Part shown: in pieces, positions 45,101 through 54,148 of the stretch | How positions within the stretch are numbered: the first letter of the stretch is position 1 | Layout of the letters: each line of letters begins with the position of its first letter | NCBI RefSeq assembly: GCF_000233955.1 | Contig: NZ_JH376605.1 | Span: 113,042 to 177,041, forward strand | DNA: 64,000 bases | Source of the DNA: Paraprevotella clara YIT 11840 | GTDB lineage: Bacteria; Bacteroidota; Bacteroidia; Bacteroidales; Bacteroidaceae | Reading direction: 5' to 3' | Made by a program: the position numbers and the translations under genes | The notes under the pieces: generated by a model | What the model saw: the letters and a program-made list of their open reading frames with translations, nothing else | Database searches by the model: none | What the model was told of the DNA's origin: nothing

Positions 45101-47407
45101 GCCCACCTCATATTGTGACTTGATAAACTCAACAATGCCCTTAATCAGGTTGGCATCGTCGGCAAGGCCAATGCACGAAATCACTATAGGACTCTCCTTA
45201 TCCTGAAATAGACAAGAAAAGTTCTTGACAAAATCCACCATCTTGCTGCTCACCATCTTTGTGGTGATGTCGTTGGCCCGTTCTTGTGGTTTACTCTCGG
45301 CATTCTCAAAGACGAGCCAATTTCGTATCTCCTGCAACTGGCTGTTGCCGTAAGGGCGCATGGGTCTGCCCCCATATGTGAGATAGGGGATGAGGTAGAA
45401 TGGAGTAAGTAGTTTCTTGGCAAACGAAGCGTCCCCACCTTCCGACTGTTCTTGATACTCCAATGCGTAAGCCACCATCATCGGGTGGAAAGGAGACATA
45501 TAGAATTTATCTCCATCATACAGCGTACCGAGACGAGTGAGATTATGGCTTTCGCGGCTCATGCTCTCACCCACTGGGATTTTTCTGATAGCCTCAACAA
45601 TCACCGAGCAATAATTTCGGTACAATGACTTTAGTTCTTCGTCTATGGGGCAGAGTGAAGGAACGCTGTCTTTCTGCACAAAGTATTTGAAAATAGCCTT
45701 TAGTGCATCGCTAACTTCCGGTGAAATAGTCAACTGCAGCGGATTACAATCAAACTTCTGCGTCAGTTCGTTGAACTGCAGTTCGATTGCCACGCATTCG
45801 TTCTCCAAGAAAACCTGCTCCCATTCCAGAAATCCACGCCAGAATCCGTGAACTCCGCGCTCAATGTTGCCGTCGGTCACTTTCTTAAACGGCACACCAT
45901 CACGCTCAATACCTCGAATCACCGTTTTGGGTGGATAAGCATCAGGACCAAGCGGTGGCACAGGTTTGGCCGCATTGAGTTTCAGTGTGACCTTTTGTTT
46001 TCGTCCACTGATATACACTATAAATGCCAACGTATCCTCATCGTCTTCAATCTCGGCTGGAATCATCAAACTCTCCTCCTCCGACCACACCCACTCTGGA
46101 GGTGTTGGAAGTTCAACCTTCAATGATCCTTTGCCAAACATCAACTCAGTAGCCTCATCGGGTACTTTTACCAGAATCTCTCCTTTCTTGTTCAAACTAA
46201 AGCATTGCTTTATATCACAGAAGAAACTGCTGTCGCATGGTAACCGTAATATGTAGAAATCGTGGTGGTTGTCGTTAAGCCCCACTTTAAATGAGACCGT
46301 CGTGTCACCGACAGGAACCTTTATCTTATTCCCCGAAACCTTGTAAGGTTTGGGGACTGGGCCTATCACCTTGTTAAACGAAATGACTACCTCTTGCTCG
46401 AGCGCATCTGTTCGGTCGCACACCACAATATAGTTTTTAGTCGATTTAGCTGGCTTTCCTGTGTAGTTCCACACTAGAGACAGTCTTTCGCTAGCATTTG
46501 AAAGCACTATATCCTGCAACTGCAAACTATCCGTTGCTGCCCGTCGATCTTCGCTATCAAGGAACTCTTGCAAGTCAATGTTGCCCCAGGTTTCACTCTG
46601 CCTTGCAACTTTTTTGGCAAGCTTCTCGTCAAGGAATTTCTCAAGTTCCTTTACCTTATCGTCATCATCATTGTTCATAATGGCATGTACGCGACTATAC
46701 AAAGCCTTGTTGTGCTCTGCCCGTTGTGCAATAACCTCATCTCTAGGACTGAATGTTGGATTGTAGATGGTCTTGTCCTCAAACATCTCCAAATTCCCAA
46801 ACATCCCTTTTACAGACTCAGCACCCAGTACCGTCATCATAGACTCAAAGTCAAACAGGTTAGCCGTTCCGTCCGAAATAAGTTCAGACACACTCTCCAA
46901 GTGCTTGTACAAATAAATCTGCTCAAACTTCTTGGAAATTTTCTCATCTACATCTGCTTTTATGCGTTCAACGATTTGACTTGGGCAAAGAGGGCCTCCT
47001 TGTCCTTCAATATTCATACTTGCAGTTACAAGCGACGATAGTACACTCTTTGACAAGATGTAAAGAACTCCATAATTCTCATACGGACCAGGTTGCCCCA
47101 CGGAATTGCGCAAAGTGGTCAAGTAGTCTTCCTTTGCTGTACTTTCATCACCAAGAATTAACTTCGGAGAATTATCATCAATTGTAAGGGCATACGTATT
47201 GTAGCTTTCCTCTTCTATCTCTGCCCCTTCAAAGATGCCCTTAACAATAATTGGTGTAGATTTTGTTTTCAGGGCATCAAGTAAGCCTTTACGATGATTG
47301 TCGTTTTCAATTATCATAAAATAACGACTTCCTTTAAGAGGTCGATTCTGACGCAACCAATATATAATAAGGTTGCTAACAACGTAGTTATAAAATGACT
47401 TTGACAT
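42179..47407 (-). CDS. dptH: DptH: phosphorothioation-dependent restriction ATPase
   Basis: A 1742-residue protein, the size of known DptH. The C-terminal ~370 residues form a HerA/FtsK-like ATPase: Walker A GTMGTGKTQFARS (near residue 1395) and Walker B RAMILVDEAHQFL (near 1615), followed by LSTQNISDFRTS. The N-terminal ~1300 residues show no motif I recognise. DptFGH restrict DNA lacking phosphorothioate marks in Dnd systems. Start taken at ATG 47407; an in-frame GTG at 47428 is an alternative. It overlaps dptG and is last in the operon. Confidence 0.85.
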   Translation of the reverse strand: MSKSFYNYVVSNLIIYWLRQNRPLKGSRYFMIIENDNHRKGLLDALKTKSTPIIVKGIFEGAEIEEESYNTYALTIDDNSPKLILGDESTAKEDYLTTLRNSVGQPGPYENYGVLYILSKSVLSSLVTASMNIEGQGGPLCPSQIVERIKADVDEKISKKFEQIYLYKHLESVSELISDGTANLFDFESMMTVLGAESVKGMFGNLEMFEDKTIYNPTFSPRDEVIAQRAEHNKALYSRVHAIMNNDDDDKVKELEKFLDEKLAKKVARQSETWGNIDLQEFLDSEDRRAATDSLQLQDIVLSNASERLSLVWNYTGKPAKSTKNYIVVCDRTDALEQEVVISFNKVIGPVPKPYKVSGNKIKVPVGDTTVSFKVGLNDNHHDFYILRLPCDSSFFCDIKQCFSLNKKGEILVKVPDEATELMFGKGSLKVELPTPPEWVWSEEESLMIPAEIEDDEDTLAFIVYISGRKQKVTLKLNAAKPVPPLGPDAYPPKTVIRGIERDGVPFKKVTDGNIERGVHGFWRGFLEWEQVFLENECVAIELQFNELTQKFDCNPLQLTISPEVSDALKAIFKYFVQKDSVPSLCPIDEELKSLYRNYCSVIVEAIRKIPVGESMSRESHNLTRLGTLYDGDKFYMSPFHPMMVAYALEYQEQSEGGDASFAKKLLTPFYLIPYLTYGGRPMRPYGNSQLQEIRNWLVFENAESKPQERANDITTKMVSSKMVDFVKNFSCLFQDKESPIVISCIGLADDANLIKGIVEFIKSQYEVGVQRIELHEYVEDLNAETFFEKLNRLDSNDTIDRELRTTYPSRERGACLESKGVYTSLDLIHQLFTRVSFYKHDLNACGNEIGYCHIAFYQMATGSEYVNFPTKETRTELAFNGLISIPSTLKKDGNYFIGFGTKDVKTADGYVYPMAEAYNNLYGNERNDGLNAYNTSLAVTKRFAFKQSHLLESIYENANWVTFLNPEVDINFFYQQDLYVVHYTDQYSINAKYDSITVTKHIGLYENILKKSYENYALSQETFSHFNETMKNYFNCLNGSWMLRLVNQTEVKVREKMSLVATSIVMQRFLQRNVDIIWIPVSLDEILRVTGEIGLKMEGIFSKKTLGAKGVMSDDLLMIGLDATTQDAPILYFYPVEVKVSESSSMTGKGTKQVCHTWLQFKEHLFMRNDFETKIYRTFFASQFLTNAEKLFANKLISAKSYEKIEACRYALLNLKWRVQEILPVKEMGVAAVVSYHSSAAHCMRTKLIESVPVCEIYFSESECFGFVADPTKTSLSFLTDDAIMIEEAAMDVVSASDYIAIPEKQETEKSLFENIDEDSEDNQEASNVEKIPATISTQVQGENTVAVEHVNVAQPIRIVVGKAKGGGQEIVFEPNNTKMVTHPNMGIIGTMGTGKTQFARSVIAQFTKEDVHNVGGHPVGLLVFDYKGDYKDKDFLETVGGVSYKFNYPFNPLKLVINDEVEGMNLPAITADRIADSFAKAYGLGLKQQSNIKQVIIETYADAGITRDSSTWEKTVPTMTEVIEKYFEKYDANDKAYALFDKLSDYTIFTPNQTQCVSMFEWLNGVRVIDLTLYPDDTKKVIVSLILDLFYAEMRQLGGSQQTDGFRELRAMILVDEAHQFLKKDFNSFRSIISEGRMFGVGMILSTQNISDFRTSREDYSQFILSWVIHHVNSISKAEISSIFGASDSNSDRYMDFINKAKIFESICKIGQRVNGIRDIPYFELVQQDERFIRSKDINQ

Positions 47408-48812
47408 ATTGTGCTTCACCGGAATCACTCTTCCTGTCTAAAAGGTTCAACTTCAATAGATAAGATTCAATAGCAAGACGTGTTCCTCTATTGAAAAATA
47501 TACCATAGCGATTAAAGCCCTTATACATTTCTTCCAACTTCACTCTCTGGCCTTTAGTTATCATAGCAACGAGGAATACCAACATTTCATTATCAAGTGT
47601 CAAAACGTAATTGCCACGACGCAGTTGCAGAAAACGCATACTTAACAGGTCTACAATCTTTTTGCGCATACGAGAAATGTAACTTGGAGATTGGAGACCA
47701 CAGCATAAGCGCTCTAACTTTTTAAAGAATTCCTCATACGAATTAACTGTAACGTCTATTTCCTCAATGGAACTACTTTCACTGCTACGTTTACTGAAAA
47801 CTTCTCTTTTATCCTTCTGGTACAGACGTAACAACTCTTCGCAATCTGCCTTATTTTCCTCAAATGGAGTTTCGCTTAACCTAGTCAGTACTTCCGGGTA
47901 AAAGCCTACAAATTTCTCATCTTTTCGTTCCAATACACAATTTATAATATCTAAAGCTTGTGAGCGTCCATAAATTCTGTCCATGAACGTTTTGGGTAGA
48001 ATGTTCTTCCAACTCAATACCGCATCATGAGTGGTAGAAATCCGTTCTGATTTCAAGATGAAATAGTACGGTTTCTGTTCTTTATACCTATAAGAAAGTT
48101 TAGGTAGTGTTTGCAGAACCGTATAGCATACATAGAAATGTAACAACAGGTGTATATATCTGACAATAGCAGTTGTGTCTTGCTCCATTATCCATTTAAA
48201 ATCATCCTTAAAAGATTTACGAATATCTGGTAGCACATAATACACCTCTTCTTGGATCTTGGTTCCACCAAAGCCAGAGGTGCATTCAACTAAAGCATCT
48301 TTCAGCAGCTTGGAAAACAGATTATTACTCTCAAGATTAGGTATGGCAAAATCTAAATCAGCCATAGATGCTAAAAGATTTCCAAGCTTTGTTTGTCCCG
48401 ACCTATACTTCCTCTTGTTCTTAGTAGAAATCATATCATCGTCAGGAACCAATGGAATATACTTTAAGAAAGCAGTGTCAGTTACATTAAGTGATCCATT
48501 AACTTGCATAATATCACGAAACATACGAATAAATTCATCTGCTTGTGATACCTTCATTCTGCATTTTTCAACAAGATATGACCTAACCTTTGATTCGGCT
48601 GCAGCGAAATCTTCAATTGCTTGAACTTGGTCTTTTTCAAGCAACCTAAAGAAAGCCCCAGTAGCACCCGACAAGCCGGCCCCTTTGTCTACACCATCTT
48701 GACTTGGATTTGACGTGAATGGCAAGAGTTTTATACCTTCTTGCCATCTATCCACCATCTTACCCTTACTATCGTGATAATGCTCCTTATATTTACTTAT
48801 GTCTATTCTCAT
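47388..48812 (-). CDS. dptG: DptG: phosphorothioation-dependent restriction protein
   Basis: A 474-residue protein placed exactly as DptG between dptF and dptH, with the usual length. No catalytic motif is visible. It is mostly helical with basic stretches (ISRMRKKIVDLLSMRFLQLRRGN). The assignment rests on size, position and overall resemblance. It overlaps dptF by ATGA and dptH by 20 bases, which indicates coupled translation. Confidence 0.78.
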   Translation of the reverse strand: MRIDISKYKEHYHDSKGKMVDRWQEGIKLLPFTSNPSQDGVDKGAGLSGATGAFFRLLEKDQVQAIEDFAAAESKVRSYLVEKCRMKVSQADEFIRMFRDIMQVNGSLNVTDTAFLKYIPLVPDDDMISTKNKRKYRSGQTKLGNLLASMADLDFAIPNLESNNLFSKLLKDALVECTSGFGGTKIQEEVYYVLPDIRKSFKDDFKWIMEQDTTAIVRYIHLLLHFYVCYTVLQTLPKLSYRYKEQKPYYFILKSERISTTHDAVLSWKNILPKTFMDRIYGRSQALDIINCVLERKDEKFVGFYPEVLTRLSETPFEENKADCEELLRLYQKDKREVFSKRSSESSSIEEIDVTVNSYEEFFKKLERLCCGLQSPSYISRMRKKIVDLLSMRFLQLRRGNYVLTLDNEMLVFLVAMITKGQRVKLEEMYKGFNRYGIFFNRGTRLAIESYLLKLNLLDRKSDSGEAQYVKVIL

Positions 48813-50500
48813 TGTAGTTGCACGCTAATCATGGTTTTCTGAAGAGTCAAATCCTCCGAGCCAACTTTAACAACTGTCATTTTTTTAGCACAGTCGCTTA
48901 ATGATGCAAGTTTCCTAAGGAAATGACTGAATTCAATATTCTTTTCGTTTTCGTATGTCACAGCCAGTTTGCCATTGCGCAAATCATACAAGTATGAGTA
49001 TAGCGAATAGTCCATCATAAGACCTACTTCCTCTTTATTCGGAATATCCCATCTGAGCTTAAATCTCGGATAAAATTCCCATGGCTTCTCAACAAAGAAA
49101 CTGTAATTCGGTTCTAATGGTTCCATTTGAAGTTGAGCAAACAGTTTATATCTTCCTCCTTGTATATGCAAAGGAACAACATTTGCTTTTTGAGAATATG
49201 AACCATTGTGACGAGATATTGTTTCCGACACAAGGTTATATACCTCCTGTATTTCATCAAAATCATTGCTAAACACACCCTTTAATGTTTTAAGAAAGGA
49301 ATTATATGTTGCGCTCTCAGAATGATAGCACAATACATGCTGTAATCTGAATAGGAATTTGGTGGTACGCTCAACATCTCTCCCATTGTTCTCGTAGAAT
49401 TTATTTACTCGTTCCAAGAGTACATTGGGAAGCTTGTCCCCCGAAGAGGTCACTGGCAGGAATCCGTCCGGTATGCGATTTGAGGTAAATAGCAGCGACA
49501 AATCCTTATCATGAATCGTATTACTATACTTCATCGGGTCTAGGTGAGATACCGCTTCAAGTATCGTATTCGCACCTCCTGCATATAGCAAAGTTGGCAA
49601 TAGACTCTCATAAAAAGAGACATTTTCCTTATATTTACTTATTTCCATCGGAACTAAGATGGAATAAATAAAGTCAAGATACTCTCTCGGAGTTATTGCT
49701 AGTTTAAAACGTATTATTGCTTCAATAACAGTTAGCACAATTGTTCTCCTAACCTCTGGAAACATCAGCAGTTGGTAATTGAGCAATATTGGATTCTTTG
49801 GGCTAATGTTATTCTTTAGATCTTCCGTGTAAGCTGCATAAAATGGGTTTTCCTTACCCGAGGCGGTAGGGGAAACCAATTTATCTAATATTGATGATAA
49901 GAAACGAGATGCAATAGCTGTATACCCTTCTTTGTCGGGGTAAAGTTCAAACAACTGCTTGTTTGTAAACTCAACAATCTTAACTCTTTCTGTATTTAAA
50001 GGTGGTATCGTGTCGTCATCGTCAAAAAGAGGATCAGCTGCTTTTGCAATTTCTCCATAGATAGCACGAATGTCAGGCTCGTCAATGAAAGCATTGAGTT
50101 TTCCAAGATTTATTGCCAGGATTTTCTTTTTCTGCGTACCATAAAGATTTTCATCAGAGAAATCTCTCAGAGCCTCCTTTAGTGTTTCTATCGCAGTCTT
50201 ATTTGGTGAACTGCTTGCTGTTGCATCATTGTAAAAAGATTCTGCACCCCATCCATTGCCTCCAAGTGATTTTACCTTACTAAGAAGGTGAGACTTTCCA
50301 TCACCAGCACTACCAACTAGAAGGATAATACCTCCTCCGGCTTGGTCTATCTCAATCATCCTATCAAGCAACTCACTAGATATAGGACGCTCCGTATGAA
50401 GATAATTATCTATTTCACTAAATCCGTTACCTGTTTGTACAGATTCAATGGAACTCTGGCTTAATTTGAAGAGTATATGACAAAGCTTAGACTCATTCAT
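48809..50500 (-). CDS. dptF: DptF: phosphorothioation-dependent restriction AAA ATPase
   Basis: A 563-residue ATPase. It has Walker A LVGSAGDGKSHLLSKV (Gly-Lys-Ser at residues 68-70) and the DptF-type opening with HTERPISSELLDRMIEIDQAGGG. First of the three dpt genes, 13 bases after the radical SAM gene. Together with DptG and DptH it forms the restriction half of Dnd systems; the modification half (dndABCDE) is not in this window. Confidence 0.85.
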   Translation of the reverse strand: MNESKLCHILFKLSQSSIESVQTGNGFSEIDNYLHTERPISSELLDRMIEIDQAGGGIILLVGSAGDGKSHLLSKVKSLGGNGWGAESFYNDATASSSPNKTAIETLKEALRDFSDENLYGTQKKKILAINLGKLNAFIDEPDIRAIYGEIAKAADPLFDDDDTIPPLNTERVKIVEFTNKQLFELYPDKEGYTAIASRFLSSILDKLVSPTASGKENPFYAAYTEDLKNNISPKNPILLNYQLLMFPEVRRTIVLTVIEAIIRFKLAITPREYLDFIYSILVPMEISKYKENVSFYESLLPTLLYAGGANTILEAVSHLDPMKYSNTIHDKDLSLLFTSNRIPDGFLPVTSSGDKLPNVLLERVNKFYENNGRDVERTTKFLFRLQHVLCYHSESATYNSFLKTLKGVFSNDFDEIQEVYNLVSETISRHNGSYSQKANVVPLHIQGGRYKLFAQLQMEPLEPNYSFFVEKPWEFYPRFKLRWDIPNKEEVGLMMDYSLYSYLYDLRNGKLAVTYENEKNIEFSHFLRKLASLSDCAKKMTVVKVGSEDLTLQKTMISVQLQ

Positions 50501-50512
50501 GTTAGTATGATG

Positions 50513-51916
50513 TTATTCCCAAAGTTTGGGATTTGTTAACGATTTGAGTTTGTAACCCATAAATTCCAGTATATCTTCCCGGTGGGATGGAAATCTGTCG
50601 ATAAAGTCCATTAGGGTCTGCATCGTTTTGCAAAGTCTAATGCCATCCTTTGAGTAATAACCATTTCTATAGCGTGCCTCAAATTCTTCAAATGGAATCT
50701 GGTTCGGGACATCCAACTTCTTCGTTTTCTGTTCCCAGAATGATTGGTTGCGATAGCAGTATTCCCAAAATGACATGTAGCGATAGAATTGTGGTTGATT
50801 ACACCAGCGGGCTATTTGGACGTAGATGTTAGACAAATCATGGTTTTCGTAATCTGCATGGCGCATCACATAGCCAAAGCACCCATACTGCATGAGAATG
50901 CGTATGCGGTCAAACAACGTCTTTAAATCCGAATAGAGTTTATCGTCGTCTCCCGCCTTCATCATATACCCACAGAATAGGTAGAACTTTGTTGATTTCT
51001 TTGGATTGTAGTGTTTCCAGATTTTAAGCGCCTTGACGATTTTGTCTCGATCTTTCCAGTTGTCAAACGCAAAGATGAAATCGCCATGATACTTGCATTT
51101 GGACAGCATCTCGGCAATCATTGGACCATCTTCACTTTCAGCAAGGATGCGTTCGTCCAATCCCTGTCGGAATTGGAAAGGGCGTTTTGATGCTATTAAA
51201 TTCTCAAGCATCGGCTTCCATATATCTTTTTCGGAGGCAAGGAAGTTGTCATCCCAAAGGTATATGTAAGGGCGCACCAACTTACCTTTCTCATCTCTTT
51301 CCTGGTCAAGAAACCATTCCAGTTCTGAATAGCGATAAACCTCATTTTCTAGTTTGTTCACACAGAACGGACAATGGCGCACACATCCGCGCGTTAGGAA
51401 ACCTATTGAGTAATATTTGTAGTCGTTAAAATATGAAGGCTTGCGCCCCTCGGCAATTTTCTTCTCGACATATTCGTCATAAAGATGATAATATGGCATC
51501 TGACGGCGCATGTCTATGCCCTTACTGCGAGGCCCGCCACGCTTGTTCGTCAATTGGTTCAGAAAACAATCCTGCTCTAGACGATTCATGTCGCGCGTTC
51601 TTGCACTTTTGAAGTCTTTGACATCTTTTTTTATGGCGTAGTCGCCAGTTCCGCCAATGTGAAACTTTCGTTCAAGCCTTGTGCCCTTCACCCTTTCGTA
51701 AAAAGGAGGATCAGGAGTAAAAGAGAAGACCTTGGACATATAAATGGCGTAATAGCCAGAAATATCCTCTTCCTTATCTGTTATTAGATGAAACTTAATG
51801 TCGTTGTCGTGAAGAAATCCCGCAAGTTTCAACAGAACAAGATTAGGGTGGCGCGTACCTCCATTAAGTAGATCCGCGTCAACAAGTCCTATTGTTATTT
51901 TTGCTTTTGACTTCAT
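50513..51916 (-). CDS. Radical SAM protein with B12-binding-like N-terminal domain
   Basis: A 467-residue protein. The cluster motif C-x3-C-x2-C is present (RGCVRHCPFC; Cys 178, 182 and 185). The N-terminal ~150 residues look like the B12-binding-like fold (ITIGLVDADLLNG, HPNLVLLKLAGFLHD, AIYMSKVFSFT) but lack the DxHxxG cobalamin motif. It resembles a phage/mobile-element radical SAM family of unknown reaction. Start at ATG 51916, 14 bases after the Xre gene; an upstream start at 51949 would overlap it. Its place inside the dpt operon, where dnd genes would usually be, is unusual. Confidence 0.8.
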   Translation of the reverse strand: MKSKAKITIGLVDADLLNGGTRHPNLVLLKLAGFLHDNDIKFHLITDKEEDISGYYAIYMSKVFSFTPDPPFYERVKGTRLERKFHIGGTGDYAIKKDVKDFKSARTRDMNRLEQDCFLNQLTNKRGGPRSKGIDMRRQMPYYHLYDEYVEKKIAEGRKPSYFNDYKYYSIGFLTRGCVRHCPFCVNKLENEVYRYSELEWFLDQERDEKGKLVRPYIYLWDDNFLASEKDIWKPMLENLIASKRPFQFRQGLDERILAESEDGPMIAEMLSKCKYHGDFIFAFDNWKDRDKIVKALKIWKHYNPKKSTKFYLFCGYMMKAGDDDKLYSDLKTLFDRIRILMQYGCFGYVMRHADYENHDLSNIYVQIARWCNQPQFYRYMSFWEYCYRNQSFWEQKTKKLDVPNQIPFEEFEARYRNGYYSKDGIRLCKTMQTLMDFIDRFPSHREDILEFMGYKLKSLTNPKLWE

Positions 51917-51929
51917 TCTGTTCTCATTA

Positions 51930-52133
51930 TTATTGTGCTGTTTCTGCAACTAAATCTTTCAAACTCACAGACAGGGCCTTGGCAATTTCAGACAAAACTT
52001 CCAAAGAGGGCTGTTGTCTATTACAACAGTACGCATTAATTGTACTAAAGCTTTTTCCTATGCGCTCAGCCAATTCCGTCTGTGAAACATCCTTTTCTGC
52101 AAGGATCACTTTTATTCTATTTAGTTTTTCCAT
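51930..52133 (-). CDS. Xre-family HTH regulator
   Basis: A 67-residue single HTH_3 domain (VSQTELAERIGKSFSTINAYCCNRQQPSLEVLSEIAKALSV by parts). First gene of the radical SAM-dptFGH operon, probably its repressor. The promoter region (52141-52190) contains the perfect palindrome CAAAATTTTG next to the -7 box. Confidence 0.88.
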   Translation of the reverse strand: MEKLNRIKVILAEKDVSQTELAERIGKSFSTINAYCCNRQQPSLEVLSEIAKALSVSLKDLVAETAQ

Positions 52134-52152
52134 TATTCAGCGTATTTGGACA

Positions 52153-52170
52153 CAAAGATACAAAATTTTG
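52153..52170 (-). promoter_or_regulatory. Promoter and palindrome of the xre-radical SAM-dptFGH operon
   Basis: A minus-strand -7 box TATCTTTG (plus-strand 52153-52160) is preceded directly by the perfect 10-bp palindrome CAAAATTTTG (52161-52170). A regulator bound there would block the promoter. Initiation near 52146 would leave a leader of about 13 nt. Confidence 0.5.
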
Positions 52171-52322
52171 CTCTAAATATCGCACAATATGCTATACTAA
52201 TTAAGTTGCAGGGCTAAAAATCATTTTTAAAGTACGATTCTATAGCAAAATATGTCTTTCCCTCTTCTACAGGGTGTTTAGAGCTATATACCCATCTCAA
52301 AATAAGATTCTGCACCATACAC

Positions 52323-53156
52323 TCACTTTTTAGGTTTATCCGTTTGAATTGGCTTGGATTTGATGGACTTTGCTTTGTCTTCCTGCTCCTTTGCAGCCTG
52401 TTCTTTGAGTCTGGCTTGCTCAGCAAGGGCGGATCGTCTTCTCACAGCTTCCTCGTAGGATTCCACATCTTTGCGCATCTGGCGGATTTTGTCGTTGTCC
52501 CTGTTGAGCTCAAAGATGTTTTCCAGTTCTGATATGCCATTCGGGGTAATCTCTCCTTTCATCTTGATATAGCGGTACTTCAGGTCGTTATCGATACGGT
52601 CATAATCCGGATGCTTGGCGAAATACAGTGCCACAGCCAAGACGACTATCATGGCGAACATTCCGCAAAAGCCCCAAAAGGCAAAGGGAGATTCAATGCT
52701 GAAACTGTGGTGTTTCTCGTAATAGACACCATCCTTGATATGCTCATTGGTGGCTCGCAACAAAGATTTCATATCTTCGGATTCCTGTGCCTGCTTCGTT
52801 TCCAGATCGGCCAACATCCTGATAATTCTATTGTAACAATCGTTCTGTTGATTCCGGCTCTGCTGATATTCGTTGTTCACTGCAAACAATAAATCCATAG
52901 CCTTGTCCGTAATAGAGCCTTGTTTCAGTAAATCGGCGGTATCGCCCCGAATGGCAGATACACTTTCTGCAAGGCGGCTGAACGATGTTTTAATGCCGTT
53001 CAATTCCTGTTTGAATTCCTGTATTGCAGCATCATTTACACTGATACCTACTTCGGAATCACCGTCTGCCGATTGTGGCATGGATAGACCGTTTACCTTG
53101 TTTTCTATTCTCTCCAAGCACCCGTAGATGCTTTCCATTAATTCTTCCTGTTTCAT
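52323..53156 (-). CDS. Coiled-coil membrane protein of the mobilization region
   Basis: A 277-residue protein. An N-terminal coiled-coil-prone part (residues ~1-150) is followed by one membrane helix (FAFWGFCGMFAMIVVLAVALYFA) and a charged Lys/Glu/Ala-rich tail (EQARLKEQAAKEQEDKAK). It lies directly after the relaxase gene on the same strand. Similar proteins accompany MobA/MobB in Bacteroidetes mobilizable elements, so a role in anchoring the relaxosome or linking to the helper is possible (inference). Confidence 0.6.
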   Translation of the reverse strand: MKQEELMESIYGCLERIENKVNGLSMPQSADGDSEVGISVNDAAIQEFKQELNGIKTSFSRLAESVSAIRGDTADLLKQGSITDKAMDLLFAVNNEYQQSRNQQNDCYNRIIRMLADLETKQAQESEDMKSLLRATNEHIKDGVYYEKHHSFSIESPFAFWGFCGMFAMIVVLAVALYFAKHPDYDRIDNDLKYRYIKMKGEITPNGISELENIFELNRDNDKIRQMRKDVESYEEAVRRRSALAEQARLKEQAAKEQEDKAKSIKSKPIQTDKPKK

Positions 53157-53196
53157 GATTCTGTTGATTTTAATGTTTTACGTTCCGATAAATTTG

Positions 53197-54135
53197 TTAT
53201 AGTCCCAAGCCTTTTCTCTTTTTCTTCTTGCGCCTGCGCAATAGTTCATCGTATGGGATTTGTTCTTCCGATGATGACTCGCCAAAAGAAGAAAGCAATC
53301 CTAAGCCGTTACTTTCAATAATGTTATTATTGGGCAGATTATAAGTTGGCTGCTCTTGTCTTTGCTTTTTGGAATCAAGACTATATTCGGTTTCAGATGT
53401 ATTCCAACTTAATTGAGCATTAAGTTTTGCGAAACTGAAATCCCTGCTGATTTGCGAAGCCTTGAATGTCAGACCGTCTTTGGTAAAGCGGATTCCCTGT
53501 ATGTCATTTACTGACTTTATTTCTCGGCTTCTTTTTACAAATTCAAGTTTGACACCCTGTTCCGCCAGACGTTCATTGAACTGTTTCCATGTTTTTGAAT
53601 GTCGCAACGCATTCTTCACGGCGTTGTGAATCTCATATTTTACCTGCTCGGTAGAGCGCAATTTCTCTACGTTTGTTTTGCTCTTATCCTCGGCGTATGT
53701 CAATCCGTATTTGTCTTTCAGCTTTTTTGTCGCTATCTCATTACGCTTGTAATCGCTTTGCGAAGAGATTACTTTACCGTCATATCCGATACGATTATAG
53801 ACTAAATGGCAATGCGGATTGTCAGTATTATTGTGCCTTACCAATATGAATTGGGTGTTCTTGATACCCATCAAATCCATGTACTCCATCGCTATTTCAG
53901 CCATAAACTCATTGGTCAGTTTAGGTTTGTCTTCCGGTTTGAAGCTCAAAGCAATGTGTCCGACAGGCTGTTTAATTTTAGGATTAAGCATACGCTGATA
54001 GTTGAAACTGTCCGTTATTTCACGAGTATTACCCAACAATACGCCATCGGAGGCAATGATTTCAGCATTGTCTTTGCCCATTACATAGCGGATACATCCA
54101 CCGAATGATTTTCCTTTCTTTATCTTTCCAATCAT
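53197..54135 (-). CDS. mobB: MobB-type relaxase (MOB_P, Relaxase/VirD2 family)
   Basis: A 312-residue relaxase that would nick oriT and lead the DNA strand into a recipient. Family marks: KIKKGKSFGGCIRYVMGKDN near the start, with FNYQRMLNP holding the candidate nucleophilic Tyr, GHIALSFKPEDKP, and the three-His metal motif HNNTDNPHCHLVYNRI. It has the compact size of mobilizable rather than conjugative elements. 13 bases separate it from mobA. Confidence 0.88.
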   Translation of the reverse strand: MIGKIKKGKSFGGCIRYVMGKDNAEIIASDGVLLGNTREITDSFNYQRMLNPKIKQPVGHIALSFKPEDKPKLTNEFMAEIAMEYMDLMGIKNTQFILVRHNNTDNPHCHLVYNRIGYDGKVISSQSDYKRNEIATKKLKDKYGLTYAEDKSKTNVEKLRSTEQVKYEIHNAVKNALRHSKTWKQFNERLAEQGVKLEFVKRSREIKSVNDIQGIRFTKDGLTFKASQISRDFSFAKLNAQLSWNTSETEYSLDSKKQRQEQPTYNLPNNNIIESNGLGLLSSFGESSSEEQIPYDELLRRRKKKKRKGLGL

Positions 54136-54148
54136 TATTGTTCCCTTT

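Noticed and set aside
52214..52426. A 70-codon minus-strand frame upstream of the xre gene
   Set aside because: It overlaps the end of the mobilization-region membrane protein gene in another frame and has no recognisable features.
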